Part shown: one piece after another, positions 8,914 to 18,127 of the stretch
Layout: each line of letters opens with the position of its first letter
Position numbering within the stretch: position 1 is the stretch's first letter
Translations under genes and position numbers: made by a program
Source: Chitinophagaceae bacterium
GTDB taxonomy: Bacteria > Bacteroidota > Bacteroidia > Chitinophagales > Chitinophagaceae
Assembly (NCBI GenBank): GCA_014379345.1
Contig: JACMLY010000010.1
Span: 1-64,000, forward strand
Length of the DNA stretch: 64,000 nucleotides
Direction of reading: 5' to 3'
The notes under the pieces: generated by a model
What the model was told of the DNA's origin: nothing
The model's database searches: none
What the model saw: the letters and a program-made list of their open reading frames with translations, nothing else

Positions 8914-9405
8914 CTAAGATCTCATATTGATGAACTGAAGTGGAATGCCAAGGGAGCTTTCCTGCAAAAGCTTTATAACTGCTTGCAAGTCATCGATTTT
9001 TTTGCTGATCACCCTTACCAGATCGTCCATGATCTGCGGCTGCGCCTTTAGTCCGCTGTCTTTTATGAGTTTTACAATCTTTTTGGCATCTTCCTGTTTT
9101 AGCCCGTTTCGTACCCCCACCTCCTGCTTTACAACTTTCCCGCTTGGATACGATTCCTTAGCCAGATCAAAGGCTTCAGGAGCAATACCCTGTTTATGTG
9201 CCCGGCTTATCAGAACATCGATCAGTTGGCGCATTTTCATATCATCCGACGTTTCAATATCCAGCTTGAAGTCTTTTTTGTTAAGGTCGATCGCCACATG
9301 GGAATCCTTGAAATCAAACCGATTGGTAATTTCCTTGCGTACAACATTCACCGCGTTGTCGAGCGCCTGAACATCAACCTTGCTAACAATATCAAAAGAT
9401 GGCAT
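8914..9405 (-). CDS. YajQ family nucleotide-binding protein
   Basis: A 163-residue protein matching YajQ along its whole length: MPSFDIVSKVDVQALDNAVN at the start, KEITNRFDFKDSHV, ISRAHKQGI, VVKQEVGVRNGLKQEDAKKI, and the C-terminal SSLGIPLQFINMRS. YajQ proteins fold as two ferredoxin-like domains; some members bind cyclic di-GMP and alter transcription, others were reported to bind nucleic acid. Which applies here is unknown. It is monocistronic with a well-formed Bacteroidota-type promoter in front. Confidence 0.95.
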   Translation of the reverse strand: MPSFDIVSKVDVQALDNAVNVVRKEITNRFDFKDSHVAIDLNKKDFKLDIETSDDMKMRQLIDVLISRAHKQGIAPEAFDLAKESYPSGKVVKQEVGVRNGLKQEDAKKIVKLIKDSGLKAQPQIMDDLVRVISKKIDDLQAVIKLLQESSLGIPLQFINMRS

Positions 9406-9436
9406 AGTACAGTTTTAGAATTGATTATATACAGTA

Positions 9437-9471
9437 CAAATATAAAAAACTCCTATTCTGAACATACCAAA
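9437..9471 (-). promoter_or_regulatory. Putative Bacteroidota-type promoter for the yajQ-like gene
   Basis: On the minus strand TTTG (9468-9471) is followed after 23 nt by TATATTTG (9437-9444). Both parts match the TTG-N17-23-TAnnTTTG consensus of this phylum. The -7 element lies 31 nt before the start codon. This is the best-formed promoter noticed in the window. Confidence 0.6.
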
Positions 9472-9596
9472 TACTTTATCAGACCATAACGCTCTGAAAA
9501 GTATTACCTAATATCTGCGCAGATGATGAACCCTGTTTACAAAAAAGAAGAAATCCCGGATTCCGAATGGTCGTCAGACCGGGACGGTCAGACGAG

Positions 9597-12089
9597 CTAT
9601 TGTTGTTGTCCGGCCCGGCTTTCTTCGTCGTTGGCACCGCTAGTTCTGCGACGGGCCTGGGCAACCGTGGTTTTGCCGAAGCGGTAACTAAAACTAACCG
9701 AGAGTGCGCGGTTATTCCAAATATTGGTTACCCTTACATCAATATTGCTATAACGGGTGGTTCCTCCCCATTTTTGCCAGTGAAAAGGATCCCTGAAATT
9801 CATTCGAAGAGTTCCTTTTCCCTGCATGATGGTTTTCTGGGCCCCAAGTGTGAGGAAATACATTTCATCGGAAATACTTAAACCGTCAACTCCTTTGGCA
9901 CGGTAAAACCCGCTGATTTCACCCGACCAACCTTTTTGAAAATTGAAATTATTCGAAACATTGATCATGTACGAGGTGTATTCCACATCAATCTGGTCAT
10001 TTTGCTGCTTGATCGGGTTAAAATGAATTCCGGTAAAATGATTGTTATAGAGATTAAAATAGATATTCGAACTCCACCATTTTGCAATTTTTACAGGAGC
10101 AGTAATTGCGAGACCGATATTTTTCTGGCTGGCAACATTATCCGGCCTTAAAAACGTAATTCTCTTCCCCAGGTCGGGCTGAACCAGCAGTTGGGATATT
10201 GCGTCGTCTGTTTGGGTATAGTTGATTACTGTTGTAAATCCATTCTTGTATGAATGCCTGATCTCGAAATTGTTTGAATATTGAGGCAGGAGATATGGAT
10301 TACCCTGTCTGTAAGTGAGAGAATCAAGAAACCAGATAAATGGATTCAGGTCCTGGTAGTTTGGACGCATTATTCTTCTGCCATATGACAGTGTCAGCGT
10401 ATGACTTTTGTTCACTTCATAATTCAGATACATTGTGGGGAACAAACCGGTATAATTCCTGTTGAACGTTGAATCATTTGTGATCTGTTTTCCTTTGGCT
10501 TGGGTATTTTCCATGCGAAGGCCGGCCTGTCCGCTAAATTTTTTCCATTTTTTATTAATACTTACATACGCGGCGTTAATATTTTCCTGGTAAATAAAAT
10601 GATTTGAACGATTGTCTTTTACCCAGGTATTATTCGCCATCCTCTGATATTCAACTTCATTGTTATTGTTCACATAACTCAGTTTAAATCCTGCTTCAAA
10701 CCGCATATCGTTTTTCAGTGGATGTGTGTAATCTGATTTAATAGAATATATATCTATAACACCCGGAATATCTCCTTTCAATTCGAAACGGCCAGTCTTA
10801 ATTCTACCAGGCTCATTATAACTGTCGGTTATCAGCAGAGACGTAGAGGTATTTGAGTACCCAACATAATCAAGATCTACGGTCACTTCTTTCCCGGTTG
10901 AATCAAATGTGTGTTTAAAATTCACATTGCCCGAATAGTTTGCGAAATTGAGTTTTGTGATGCCTTCTGATTCCAATACCGATTCAACAGTGCCATCGGG
11001 CTTTGTAAAAATCTGTGACCCCTTGGGATGGGGGCGTCCAAAAAAAGTGAACCCATTCAATACAACTCCCCAAACTGTTTTTTTGCTTTGAAAAAAGTCG
11101 AATCCAAACTTTGCGGTATAATTATTATTGCGACCATTGAATTCTGATTCAGCGTTGCTGATTATATTAATGTTGCCATTTTGATCATATAATTTTCTAT
11201 TAATAAAAAGGTCGCTCCTGTTCTCATTGTAATTGTAATTCAGGTTACCGAATACGTTCATTTTCCCTTTCCGGTAATTCATATTTAAGCTGTTTGAACT
11301 GCGGACAGGAGTCAGCATGGAATTATCTCTTTTATAAAAGCTTACAGTACCACCTGTAGTGAAGCTTCCGTTGAACCCTTCTGTTTTTCCTTTTTTTGTT
11401 TTGATATTGATAATACCCGAATTGCCCGAAGCATCATATCTGGCAGGGGGATTGGTCATGATCTCGATCTGATCCAGGGCAGATGCAGGCAAATTCCTTA
11501 AAACATTTGCAAGATCAGTGGGAGACAAATAGGTTGGCTTTCCATCCATCATCACAATAACACCCTGTTTTCCTTTAAGGCTGATATTGCCATCATTGTC
11601 TACTGTTATTCCAGGAGATTTTTCTAACACTTCCAATGCCGAGGCGCCGGCGTTTGTAGGAGCGGCTTCAACATTGACCACCGTGCGGTCAATCTTATTT
11701 TCAATAAGAGGCCTTTTACCGGTAACGGTTACTTCGCCAAGAGATTTTGCAGCCGGCAGTAATTGAAGAGTATTTATGGTAACAAACGGATTATCAGCAG
11801 AAATTGAAAACGGTTCACTGGCTTTTTTTTGAAACCCGGTGACGGTTACCGAAACTATATAACTGCCATCCGCAATTTTATCGAACTCATAGCGCCCGTT
11901 CTTATCGGTTACATCTACTTTTACGAGTTTTGCATCCTTGCTATTCAACAAAGAAATAGTAGCACCATCTATTCCTTTCTGTTTGTCATCTGTAACAGCA
12001 CCTGAAATTTTTCCGGATTTGTTTTGCGCGAATATTTTCACAGTCAATACCATCAACATTATCAGGAAAAGAAGAGCAGTCTTTTTCAT
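9597..12089 (-). CDS. TonB-dependent receptor, outer membrane beta-barrel family (paralogue 1)
   Basis: An 830-residue outer-membrane protein. Order: signal peptide (1-21, ending KIFAQ), carboxypeptidase-regulatory-like beta-sandwich (about 26-95), plug domain (about 130-235, with SALEVLEKSPGITVDNDGNI and DQIEIMTNPPARYDASGNSG), then a C-terminal beta barrel. The barrel ends with SFSYRFGK, after which comes a short charged tail (RRRTSGANDEESRAG). Such receptors import or bind large substrates in a TonB-dependent way; the substrate is unknown, and no SusD partner lies next to it. It is clearly paralogous to the receptor at 12548-15004 (same plug sequence and tail design). Confidence 0.9.
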   Translation of the reverse strand: MKKTALLFLIMLMVLTVKIFAQNKSGKISGAVTDDKQKGIDGATISLLNSKDAKLVKVDVTDKNGRYEFDKIADGSYIVSVTVTGFQKKASEPFSISADNPFVTINTLQLLPAAKSLGEVTVTGKRPLIENKIDRTVVNVEAAPTNAGASALEVLEKSPGITVDNDGNISLKGKQGVIVMMDGKPTYLSPTDLANVLRNLPASALDQIEIMTNPPARYDASGNSGIINIKTKKGKTEGFNGSFTTGGTVSFYKRDNSMLTPVRSSNSLNMNYRKGKMNVFGNLNYNYNENRSDLFINRKLYDQNGNINIISNAESEFNGRNNNYTAKFGFDFFQSKKTVWGVVLNGFTFFGRPHPKGSQIFTKPDGTVESVLESEGITKLNFANYSGNVNFKHTFDSTGKEVTVDLDYVGYSNTSTSLLITDSYNEPGRIKTGRFELKGDIPGVIDIYSIKSDYTHPLKNDMRFEAGFKLSYVNNNNEVEYQRMANNTWVKDNRSNHFIYQENINAAYVSINKKWKKFSGQAGLRMENTQAKGKQITNDSTFNRNYTGLFPTMYLNYEVNKSHTLTLSYGRRIMRPNYQDLNPFIWFLDSLTYRQGNPYLLPQYSNNFEIRHSYKNGFTTVINYTQTDDAISQLLVQPDLGKRITFLRPDNVASQKNIGLAITAPVKIAKWWSSNIYFNLYNNHFTGIHFNPIKQQNDQIDVEYTSYMINVSNNFNFQKGWSGEISGFYRAKGVDGLSISDEMYFLTLGAQKTIMQGKGTLRMNFRDPFHWQKWGGTTRYSNIDVRVTNIWNNRALSVSFSYRFGKTTVAQARRRTSGANDEESRAGQQQ

Positions 12090-12307
12090 GTTACATTTTT
12101 AGTTGCGAGCAATAGAATGGACGTATAAAGATGTCGCAAACTTTATATCAAAAAGAACGAATAGTGATAATGAGAAGAATGATGTGTTAAAGGGAAAATA
12201 TTGATTATGAAAAGATGATATCAAGTAAACTATATCAACTTTTTTTCAAGATCGCCCGGTAACGATGAATATGCGAGATGTTTTTAACCATGCCTGGCAA
12301 AAAAATA

Positions 12308-12329
12308 GGGCCCCATGGAAATGGGGCCC
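12308..12329 (-). terminator. Rho-independent terminator after the 22-aa ORF
   Basis: GGGCCCCAT, loop GGAA, ATGGGGCCC make a perfect 9-bp GC-rich stem. On the minus strand it is followed by CTATTTTTTTG. It lies 50 nt after the stop of the short ORF at 12380-12448, so something in this gap between the two receptor genes is transcribed and terminated on the minus strand. Confidence 0.75.
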
Positions 12330-12379
12330 GTAACCAAAACTAACTGCTTATGAGAAAAATGTATAATCGACTTTTTGAA

Positions 12380-12448
12380 TTACATGTATGAAACACCACA
12401 TCCAACCAGGTAACATAAAACAATTGCTATGAGAACTATCTTTTTCAT
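12380..12448 (-). CDS. Possible 22-residue lipoprotein-like peptide
   Basis: The frame starts at ATG 12448 and encodes MKKIVLIAIVLCYLVGCGVSYM. It has two lysines, a hydrophobic core and LVGC, a plausible lipobox with the lipid-modified cysteine at position 17. That leaves only six residues after cleavage, so it resembles a signal peptide with almost no mature part. A strong terminator follows 50 nt downstream and no other gene lies between it and the terminator. It is too short for statistical gene calling; it could instead be a leader peptide or part of a small RNA. Confidence 0.4.
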   Translation of the reverse strand: MKKIVLIAIVLCYLVGCGVSYM

Positions 12449-12547
12449 AAATGCGTTCTTAATTATATAGACGTCATCCGGAGGCAAAAGTTTGACGGTT
12501 ATTGTTAAAAAATTTTAAAAAGTCATTATTTAATCTTCACCGAACGA

Positions 12548-15004
12548 CTATTCGCCCGATTTTACCCTGTTCTGTTCGTCACTGGCGCCAGTTTTTTTAC
12601 GTTGGCCGTTGCCATTTAACGGCTTTCCGAACCGGTAGGTAAAAGTGAGATTTGCAACCCTGGAATCGCGTTTATTGATAAAACTTGCTTCAGTAGATTT
12701 GAAATTGATTTGTCCTTTAGGCATCTGCGTGTAGAAGATGTCACGAATGTTAAGTCTTACAGACCCTTTTCCCTTAAAAACCTGCTTTGAAATTCCGGCA
12801 GAGAGCGCACCCATCGGCTTAAGATCAATCTGTCCTTCTATTCCCCTGGTTCTATACCATCCGCTGATCTCGGCACTCCAAATCTTATTGAAGCGGAATT
12901 GATTATTCATATTAAATGTTAGATTACCGGCTTCAATATTGAGCATCTCCCCGTGCAATGAACCAGTGAATTTGTTATAATTATAATTTGCATACAAATT
13001 TGAATTCAGCCATTTTGCAACGGGAACCTGTGCACTTATCGCAATTCCGGCATTTTCGCGTCTTCCAATATTCCCCCTTCTCACAATGGTAGCATAATCA
13101 CCCTCCTGGTCGAAGGTTTCCATAAACATATTTTTTGTGGAACTATAATTCAGCGTTGTCGTTAAAAGGCCTTTGAATATATGAGATACCTCTATGTTGT
13201 TTGAATACTGGGGTTTTAAATAAGGATTGCCTTGTCCATAGGTATACTTATCAAGGAAAAATAAAAACGGATTCAGGTCCTGATAAGCCGGCCTGTCGAT
13301 ACGGCGTCCAAAGGAAATACCAAATTGATTGCTTTTGTCTGCAGCATAACTGAAATAAACCGTTGGAAAGATGCCGTTATAAGTTTTATTGAACGAAGAA
13401 TCCGGTTTTTGGATATTCCCGTATTGAAAGCCCCTGTAGTTTGTATTTTCAAACCGCAGCCCTGTTTGCATGCCCCATTTCTTTGTGAGCTGCTTGTTGA
13501 AATTGACATAGGCTGCATTAATGTTTTCTTTATATTGAAAAAAATTGGTGCGTTTATAATCCGTTTCCCAGTTCCCATCAACCGGCTCAAAATAGTTCGC
13601 CTTACTATCTGTAGCCACATAACTGGATTTCCATCCGAGTTCGAGCCTTGCACCTTTTTTGAGAGGATGTGTGTAATCAATTTTTCCTGAATAAATGCTA
13701 ATATTTATTGGAAGATCACCACGTAATTGCTCGTCGTATTTTTTTACCCAGGAAGGCGTGAATGTTGTATTCATAAAATCCTGGTCATTGGTGGTGTTAT
13801 ATTTGATAATATCCACATCCGCTGTCAACTCTCGTCCGGCTGAATCGTATTGATGTCGCATATTCAGATTCAAGCTTCCATTTTTCCAAACCTCCTTAGA
13901 AGAACTAGTTGCCAGAACAATAGAATCTACCCTGGATTGGGGATCTTTTAAATAACTGGTATTATTGCCATGCTCAGCTTCAGGATTGTAAAAACCGCTC
14001 ACTACAATTCCCAAAATCGTCTTCTTATCCAGCGAATAATCCATTCCGATCTTGAGATTATTATTCATCCTGCTGCTAAGCATTAATGATGTTTGTTCGA
14101 AAATAGCCCGGGTGCTTTTGTCATCATTCCTGTACCTGCGATAAATACTGAGCTCCTGAAAGTTATTATACCTTCCAAAACTATAGTTACTAAACAGGTT
14201 TACTTTCCCAGCGCGATAATTGAGGCTCAGGCTTTCATTTGTTTTGAAATACACACCCTGCCCTGCTCCTGCCGTTATGCTTCCATTAAAACCTTTCGCC
14301 TTATTTTTTTTGGTTTTAATATTGATGACCCCCGAATTACCGGCAGCATCATATTTTGCGGGTGGATTGGTCATGATCTCAATTTGTTCAAGCTGCGAAG
14401 CCTGCATTCCTTTGAGCATGTTTGCTAACTCAGGCCCGCTCAGATAAGAAGGCCGGCCATCAATCAGAATAATAACACCTTGCTTTCCTTTCAAACTGAT
14501 ATTACCGTCCTTGTCCACCTGAACACCTGGCGATTTTTCCAATACTTCTAAAGCAGAAGAACCGGTATTGGTAACGGCAGCCTCTACATTGATGATCGTT
14601 CTATCAATTTTTTGCTCGATCATTGGTTTTCTAGAAACAACCGTTACTTCTTTCAGATCTTTCGACTGACCAATTAATACCATAGGTTCCAGTTGGATCG
14701 GGCCATCTCCGTCAACCATCTCGATGGCTCTTGAATACGTGCTGCTATGTCCTACTGAAGTGGCCAAAATGAGATATTTCTGAGGCGGAAGATTTTCAAA
14801 TTCGAATTTCCCGGACTTATCAGTCACCGATATCTTCAGAACAGAAGAATCCTTCGCTTTTAAAAGTGAAACAGAAGCCGATGGGATTGAACTATTGTTT
14901 GCATTCAGAATGCTCCCCTTAATTGAACCGGTTTTGGTTTGGGCTTGTGTAAAGAGAGACAAAGTCATTACAATAAATACTAAACCCTTTCTTACCTTTT
15001 TCAT
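12548..15004 (-). CDS. TonB-dependent receptor, outer membrane beta-barrel family (paralogue 2)
   Basis: An 818-residue protein with the same order as its neighbour: signal peptide (ending TQAQ near residue 23), carboxypeptidase-regulatory-like domain (about 25-95), plug (about 130-235, with SALEVLEKSPGVQVDKDGNI and EIMTNPPAKYDAAGNSG) and beta barrel ending TFTYRFGK. The charged tail RKKTGASDEQNRVKSGE follows the last strand. It lies upstream of, and in the same direction as, paralogue 1, separated by 458 nt that hold a terminator, so the two are probably transcribed separately. Substrate unknown. The pair looks like a tandem duplication followed by divergence. Confidence 0.9.
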   Translation of the reverse strand: MKKVRKGLVFIVMTLSLFTQAQTKTGSIKGSILNANNSSIPSASVSLLKAKDSSVLKISVTDKSGKFEFENLPPQKYLILATSVGHSSTYSRAIEMVDGDGPIQLEPMVLIGQSKDLKEVTVVSRKPMIEQKIDRTIINVEAAVTNTGSSALEVLEKSPGVQVDKDGNISLKGKQGVIILIDGRPSYLSGPELANMLKGMQASQLEQIEIMTNPPAKYDAAGNSGVINIKTKKNKAKGFNGSITAGAGQGVYFKTNESLSLNYRAGKVNLFSNYSFGRYNNFQELSIYRRYRNDDKSTRAIFEQTSLMLSSRMNNNLKIGMDYSLDKKTILGIVVSGFYNPEAEHGNNTSYLKDPQSRVDSIVLATSSSKEVWKNGSLNLNMRHQYDSAGRELTADVDIIKYNTTNDQDFMNTTFTPSWVKKYDEQLRGDLPINISIYSGKIDYTHPLKKGARLELGWKSSYVATDSKANYFEPVDGNWETDYKRTNFFQYKENINAAYVNFNKQLTKKWGMQTGLRFENTNYRGFQYGNIQKPDSSFNKTYNGIFPTVYFSYAADKSNQFGISFGRRIDRPAYQDLNPFLFFLDKYTYGQGNPYLKPQYSNNIEVSHIFKGLLTTTLNYSSTKNMFMETFDQEGDYATIVRRGNIGRRENAGIAISAQVPVAKWLNSNLYANYNYNKFTGSLHGEMLNIEAGNLTFNMNNQFRFNKIWSAEISGWYRTRGIEGQIDLKPMGALSAGISKQVFKGKGSVRLNIRDIFYTQMPKGQINFKSTEASFINKRDSRVANLTFTYRFGKPLNGNGQRKKTGASDEQNRVKSGE

Positions 15005-15051
15005 CTTGTGTACATTAAATTGTTTGATACTTTAGTTAGCAGATTACAGGA

Positions 15052-15059
15052 CAAACCTA
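15052..15059 (-). promoter_or_regulatory. Putative -7 element for receptor paralogue 2
   Basis: The minus strand reads TAGGTTTG, an exact TAnnTTTG match, 47 nt before the start codon. A TTG lies only 14 nt further upstream, which is closer than the usual 17-23 nt, so the -33 part is doubtful. Confidence 0.4.
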
Positions 15060-15207
15060 AGTACTATGCGTTACAAGGTACATTGTTTTGTGCTGGATGG
15101 CTGAAAACAGTGATAGCTGGAAATTGAACACACCAGTAGGACGCAGTCGTTGAGGATGCGTTACATCCGCACTGCAGTTTGGGACAAATGGTAAGAAATG
15201 GATGTAG

Positions 15208-15488
15208 AAGGTTAAAGGTTTAAAGTTTAAGGTTTAAGGTTCTTTAAGATTAGGGAGCAAAAACCTTACATTTTAAACTTTAAGCCGTAAATTTTAAAAA
15301 TGATTTAGCAGAAACGGAGTGTTGAAAGAGAAATATTCCAGTTAATTAAATTTAGGGTAACCTAAAATATGTTACCTATGTTCTGCTATTTATCATTTAA
15401 GGTTTATGGTTTATGATTATGAAAGATTTAAGGAGCAAAACCCCAAATTTTAAACCTTAAACCCTAAACCTTCAACCTTAAACCTTAA
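15208..15488. repeat. AAGGTTTA-type word repeats, inverted, between lgt and receptor
   Basis: Two blocks, about 15208-15300 and 15398-15488. Each begins with forward words (AAGGTTTAAAGTTTAAGG) and ends with their reverse complement (AAACCTTAAACC). The right end runs up to and into the last codons of lgt. No gene fits in this gap. The same family recurs at 29480, 47371 and 52563. Confidence 0.8.
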
Positions 15489-16765
15489 GAAAGTTTTTTC
15501 CTTTTAAGATAGATAAACAAAGAGATGCCAGTTAGAACAAGCAGGCTGGAAATCAACTCAGCCTGGGTAGGATGCCAGCCGAAAATATCATATTTGGTAT
15601 TTACCCGGATCTTTTCGATGAAGAAACGCTCTATCCCATTAACAATCAGGTAAACGGCGAACATGGTCCCCGGAGTAGTGAGCCTGGTTCTCAAAGACCA
15701 GAGCAATAAAAAAAGTAATGTGCAAGCCACCGTTTCGTAAAACGGGGTGGGGAAAACGGGTATGGGCAGATGAGCGCAGTATTGCCCTTTACATCCCTCG
15801 ATCTGAGTTCCTTCGCCAATTACGTTTTGTGGATAGGCATAGGCGACAGTCCAGTCAGGAAGCCAGGAAGGCGCTTTTACGGTTCGGTGAGGAGCGTCTA
15901 AAGGATTTGTAATGGCGAACTGACTAGTATAGTAAACAGCATTGTTTTGTAAGGCCACCTTAAACCTGGTGGAATCTATCATTTCTACTTTTGAAGTGGG
16001 AGTAGTTATATAAGCAGAATTCAAAATCCCCCAGTCGCCGTCACCGGATACCTGGCAACCGATCCTGCCAATGGCATAAGCAAGCATCAGGGCCGGGGCA
16101 GCAGAATCACATAAATGTTTAAGACTTATACCGTGTTTTCGTGCATACCAGAATATCGCCAGAGCTGCCAGAATCAAGCCTCCATAAAATGTTAAACCAC
16201 TAAAAGACAGGAGGGCTTGTATGGGATCTTTTACAAATTCGCTCCAATTCTCAAAGTTGTGAAAAAGCTTAGCTCCCAAAAATCCAAATAAGGCTGCATA
16301 AATTACAATATCCCCTACCCTGTCGTGAGGCCATATCCTGATGGTCCTTTCTTCGGTTTTAGTAAGTTTTTGCTTATTTTTTTCTCTCCATTTAAGGCCT
16401 GCAAACAATAATCCCAATATTATTCCGGCCGGCCAGCTCCCTTCGGCTGAAAAAATGAATTGTTGGGGGTCGTCCTTCAGAGTGCTATCTGAAAGAAATA
16501 ATCCAAGTATCTTAAATCCCAATAGAAATCCAAGCAGGAAATTTGTCAATAATTCGCCAACTCCTGCCGGTTTCCCCACCACGATCCTAACATCTTCTGC
16601 ATGCAGCAATCCTTCACGTTCCTTTCGTTTTAACTCGAGTGTTAAAATAAAAGCAGCCGCAATAAAAGCAAGAGCAACAAAAAATCCGAACGAATTTATG
16701 AATCTTAGCCACGTCCACTCAACACCAAACAAATCTTTGAAAGCATAATAGAGATTAGGATACAT
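15485..16765 (-). CDS. lgt: Prolipoprotein diacylglyceryl transferase
   Basis: About 426 residues with seven or more membrane helices. The Lgt signature is present as GRIGCQVSGDGDWG (about 233-246), with the essential arginine and the acidic/Gly pattern, and the second conserved region FYGGLILAAL precedes it. C-terminal FFIEKIRVNTKYD and the final helix match Lgt. The enzyme transfers diacylglycerol to the lipobox cysteine of pre-lipoproteins at the inner membrane. The protein is longer than the E. coli form because of an inserted soluble stretch (about 250-315), a known trait of Bacteroidota Lgt. A TTG at 16774 is possible; the ATG at 16765 is preferred. Confidence 0.95.
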   Translation of the reverse strand: MYPNLYYAFKDLFGVEWTWLRFINSFGFFVALAFIAAAFILTLELKRKEREGLLHAEDVRIVVGKPAGVGELLTNFLLGFLLGFKILGLFLSDSTLKDDPQQFIFSAEGSWPAGIILGLLFAGLKWREKNKQKLTKTEERTIRIWPHDRVGDIVIYAALFGFLGAKLFHNFENWSEFVKDPIQALLSFSGLTFYGGLILAALAIFWYARKHGISLKHLCDSAAPALMLAYAIGRIGCQVSGDGDWGILNSAYITTPTSKVEMIDSTRFKVALQNNAVYYTSQFAITNPLDAPHRTVKAPSWLPDWTVAYAYPQNVIGEGTQIEGCKGQYCAHLPIPVFPTPFYETVACTLLFLLLWSLRTRLTTPGTMFAVYLIVNGIERFFIEKIRVNTKYDIFGWHPTQAELISSLLVLTGISLFIYLKRKKLS

Positions 16766-16872
16766 TGATGACAATTAAGTGGGGTGATCAGGTTTTAAGA
16801 CTGCAAATCAATATTGTAATTGAATTAAAGCAGCAATGTTAAGGAATTCCGTTGTAAGATAGATGAATAAAA

Positions 16873-16892
16873 ACCCTCCCGAAAAGGAGGGT
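16873..16892 (-). terminator. Rho-independent terminator after the bacilliredoxin gene
   Basis: ACCCTCC, loop CGAAAA, GGAGGGT form a 7-bp stem. On the minus strand the stem is followed by TTTTATTC. It lies 34 nt past the stop codon of the bacilliredoxin gene. Confidence 0.75.
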
Positions 16893-16926
16893 CACACTAT
16901 GAACAAAGCTGAACTGGATCAGCAAA

Positions 16927-17340
16927 TCAACAGTACTCATTGAAGGCGCCAATCAAATTGTGCGCAATCATTTGGGCCGACCTGCCTTCAATTTGATGGC
17001 GTTCGATAAAATGAACCAATTCTCCATCTTTGAATAAAGCAATAGCCGGTGAAGATGGAGGATAAGGTAATAAGTTCTCGCGGAGTGTTTTAATGGCTTC
17101 TGCATCAAAACCTGCGAAGCTTGTTGTAAGGTGATCGGGTTTTTTAGAAGCGTTTGCCACAGCCATTAGCACGCCCGGCCTCGCTGTTCCTGCAGAACAT
17201 CCACAAACCGAATTAATCATCACAAGGGTGGTTCCTTTCTGCTTCAATTGCGTTTGAACTTCTGAGGCAGTAAGCATTTCAGTAAAACCATTTTCGGTTA
17301 ACTCCTCTTTCATCGGAATGACTATTTCTTCTGGATACAT
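16927..17340 (-). CDS. BrxA/BrxB-type bacilliredoxin (DUF1094)
   Basis: A 137-residue protein with a thioredoxin-like fold and the C-G-C active site of this family (VCGCSAGTARPG, C46 and C48). Other family marks are YPEEIVIPM at the start, PSSPAIALFKDGELVHFIERH and the C-terminal cysteine. In Firmicutes these proteins remove bacillithiol from oxidised protein thiols; many Bacteroidota also make bacillithiol, so a redox-repair role in the cytosol is plausible. It is a single-gene unit with a terminator and is divergent from hsp20. Confidence 0.92.
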   Translation of the reverse strand: MYPEEIVIPMKEELTENGFTEMLTASEVQTQLKQKGTTLVMINSVCGCSAGTARPGVLMAVANASKKPDHLTTSFAGFDAEAIKTLRENLLPYPPSSPAIALFKDGELVHFIERHQIEGRSAQMIAHNLIGAFNEYC

Positions 17341-17564
17341 GTTTGTTTTTTATTTAGACTACAAAACTAATCAAAAACTTGCTTGCAGGTTTGCGAGATC
17401 AGGAAACAGAAAATATGTCACGCAAAATTTTATTTCCATGAAATTATGTCGCATCGATCTACATTTTTTAAAACCACAACGGCCAAAAAATACAAAATAC
17501 CGGAATGGTACGGGCTTTGATCTTCACCCATCAAATCAAAAAATAAAATAAAAACTTATAAGTT

Positions 17565-17996
17565 ATGACACATCTAAAATTTAGCACCAGACCCGGTTTT
17601 AAAACATTCGATCATTTATTCGATGAGCTTTTGAATGTGAACTGGAACAACAGCACCAAACAATCATCAACTCAACCGGCTGTAAACATTTTTGAGACCG
17701 CTGAGGCTTATCATCTGGAATTAAACGTTCCCGGGCGAAACAAGGAAGATTTTAAAGTAAATATTGAAAATGGCTTGCTGACAATCAGCTATGAAAAAGT
17801 TGAAGAAAAACGGGCAGACGATTACAAAACCGTTCGCAGGGAGTTTGGTTTTAACAATTTTAGCAGGAGTTTCCACATAGATGAAAAAATTAATGCTGAA
17901 GACGTTCAGGCTAAATATGAAAATGGATTACTAAAGTTTTGGTTGCCTAAAAAAGAACAGCCTAAAAACGAAGTGAAACAAATAGCTGTACAGTAA
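17565..17996 (+). CDS. Small heat-shock protein, Hsp20/alpha-crystallin family
   Basis: A 143-residue protein with the alpha-crystallin domain from about residue 43: PAVNIFETAEAYHLELNVPG, then EDFKVNIENGLLTISYEK, REFGFNNFSRSFHI and the terminal YENGLLKFWLPKKE. The conserved A/L-x-Y-x-N-G-L-L motif is intact. Such proteins form oligomers that hold unfolded proteins for later refolding by DnaK. It is monocistronic, with a strong terminator downstream. An AT-rich stretch precedes the ATG; no CIRCE element (TTAGCACTC inverted repeat) was seen. Confidence 0.96.
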   Translation: MTHLKFSTRPGFKTFDHLFDELLNVNWNNSTKQSSTQPAVNIFETAEAYHLELNVPGRNKEDFKVNIENGLLTISYEKVEEKRADDYKTVRREFGFNNFSRSFHIDEKINAEDVQAKYENGLLKFWLPKKEQPKNEVKQIAVQ

Positions 17997-18056
17997 GCTT
18001 TCGCTCGAACCACTTCTAGTTTCAATTATACTTCATTTATTATACTTCATTTAATA

Positions 18057-18087
18057 AAGCCCATTCTGCTTTGTGCGGAATGGGCTT
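18057..18087 (+). terminator. Rho-independent terminator after hsp20
   Basis: AAGCCCATTCTGC, loop TTTGT, GCGGAATGGGCTT give a 13-bp stem with one G-T pair, followed by TTCCTGTTTTG on the plus strand, 60 nt after the hsp20 stop. Confidence 0.82.
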
Positions 18088-18127
18088 TTCCTGTTTTGTA
18101 TTAACTTCGGCCCCGAATGTAAAAAGC

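Noticed and set aside
8945..9370. 141-codon plus-strand frame
   Set aside because: Antisense to the well-conserved YajQ-like gene.
15398..15488. Telomere-like CCCTAAA repeat
   Set aside because: One CCCTAAAC occurs inside degenerate AAACCTTAAACC words; the pattern is the general AAGGTTTA family and not a telomere.
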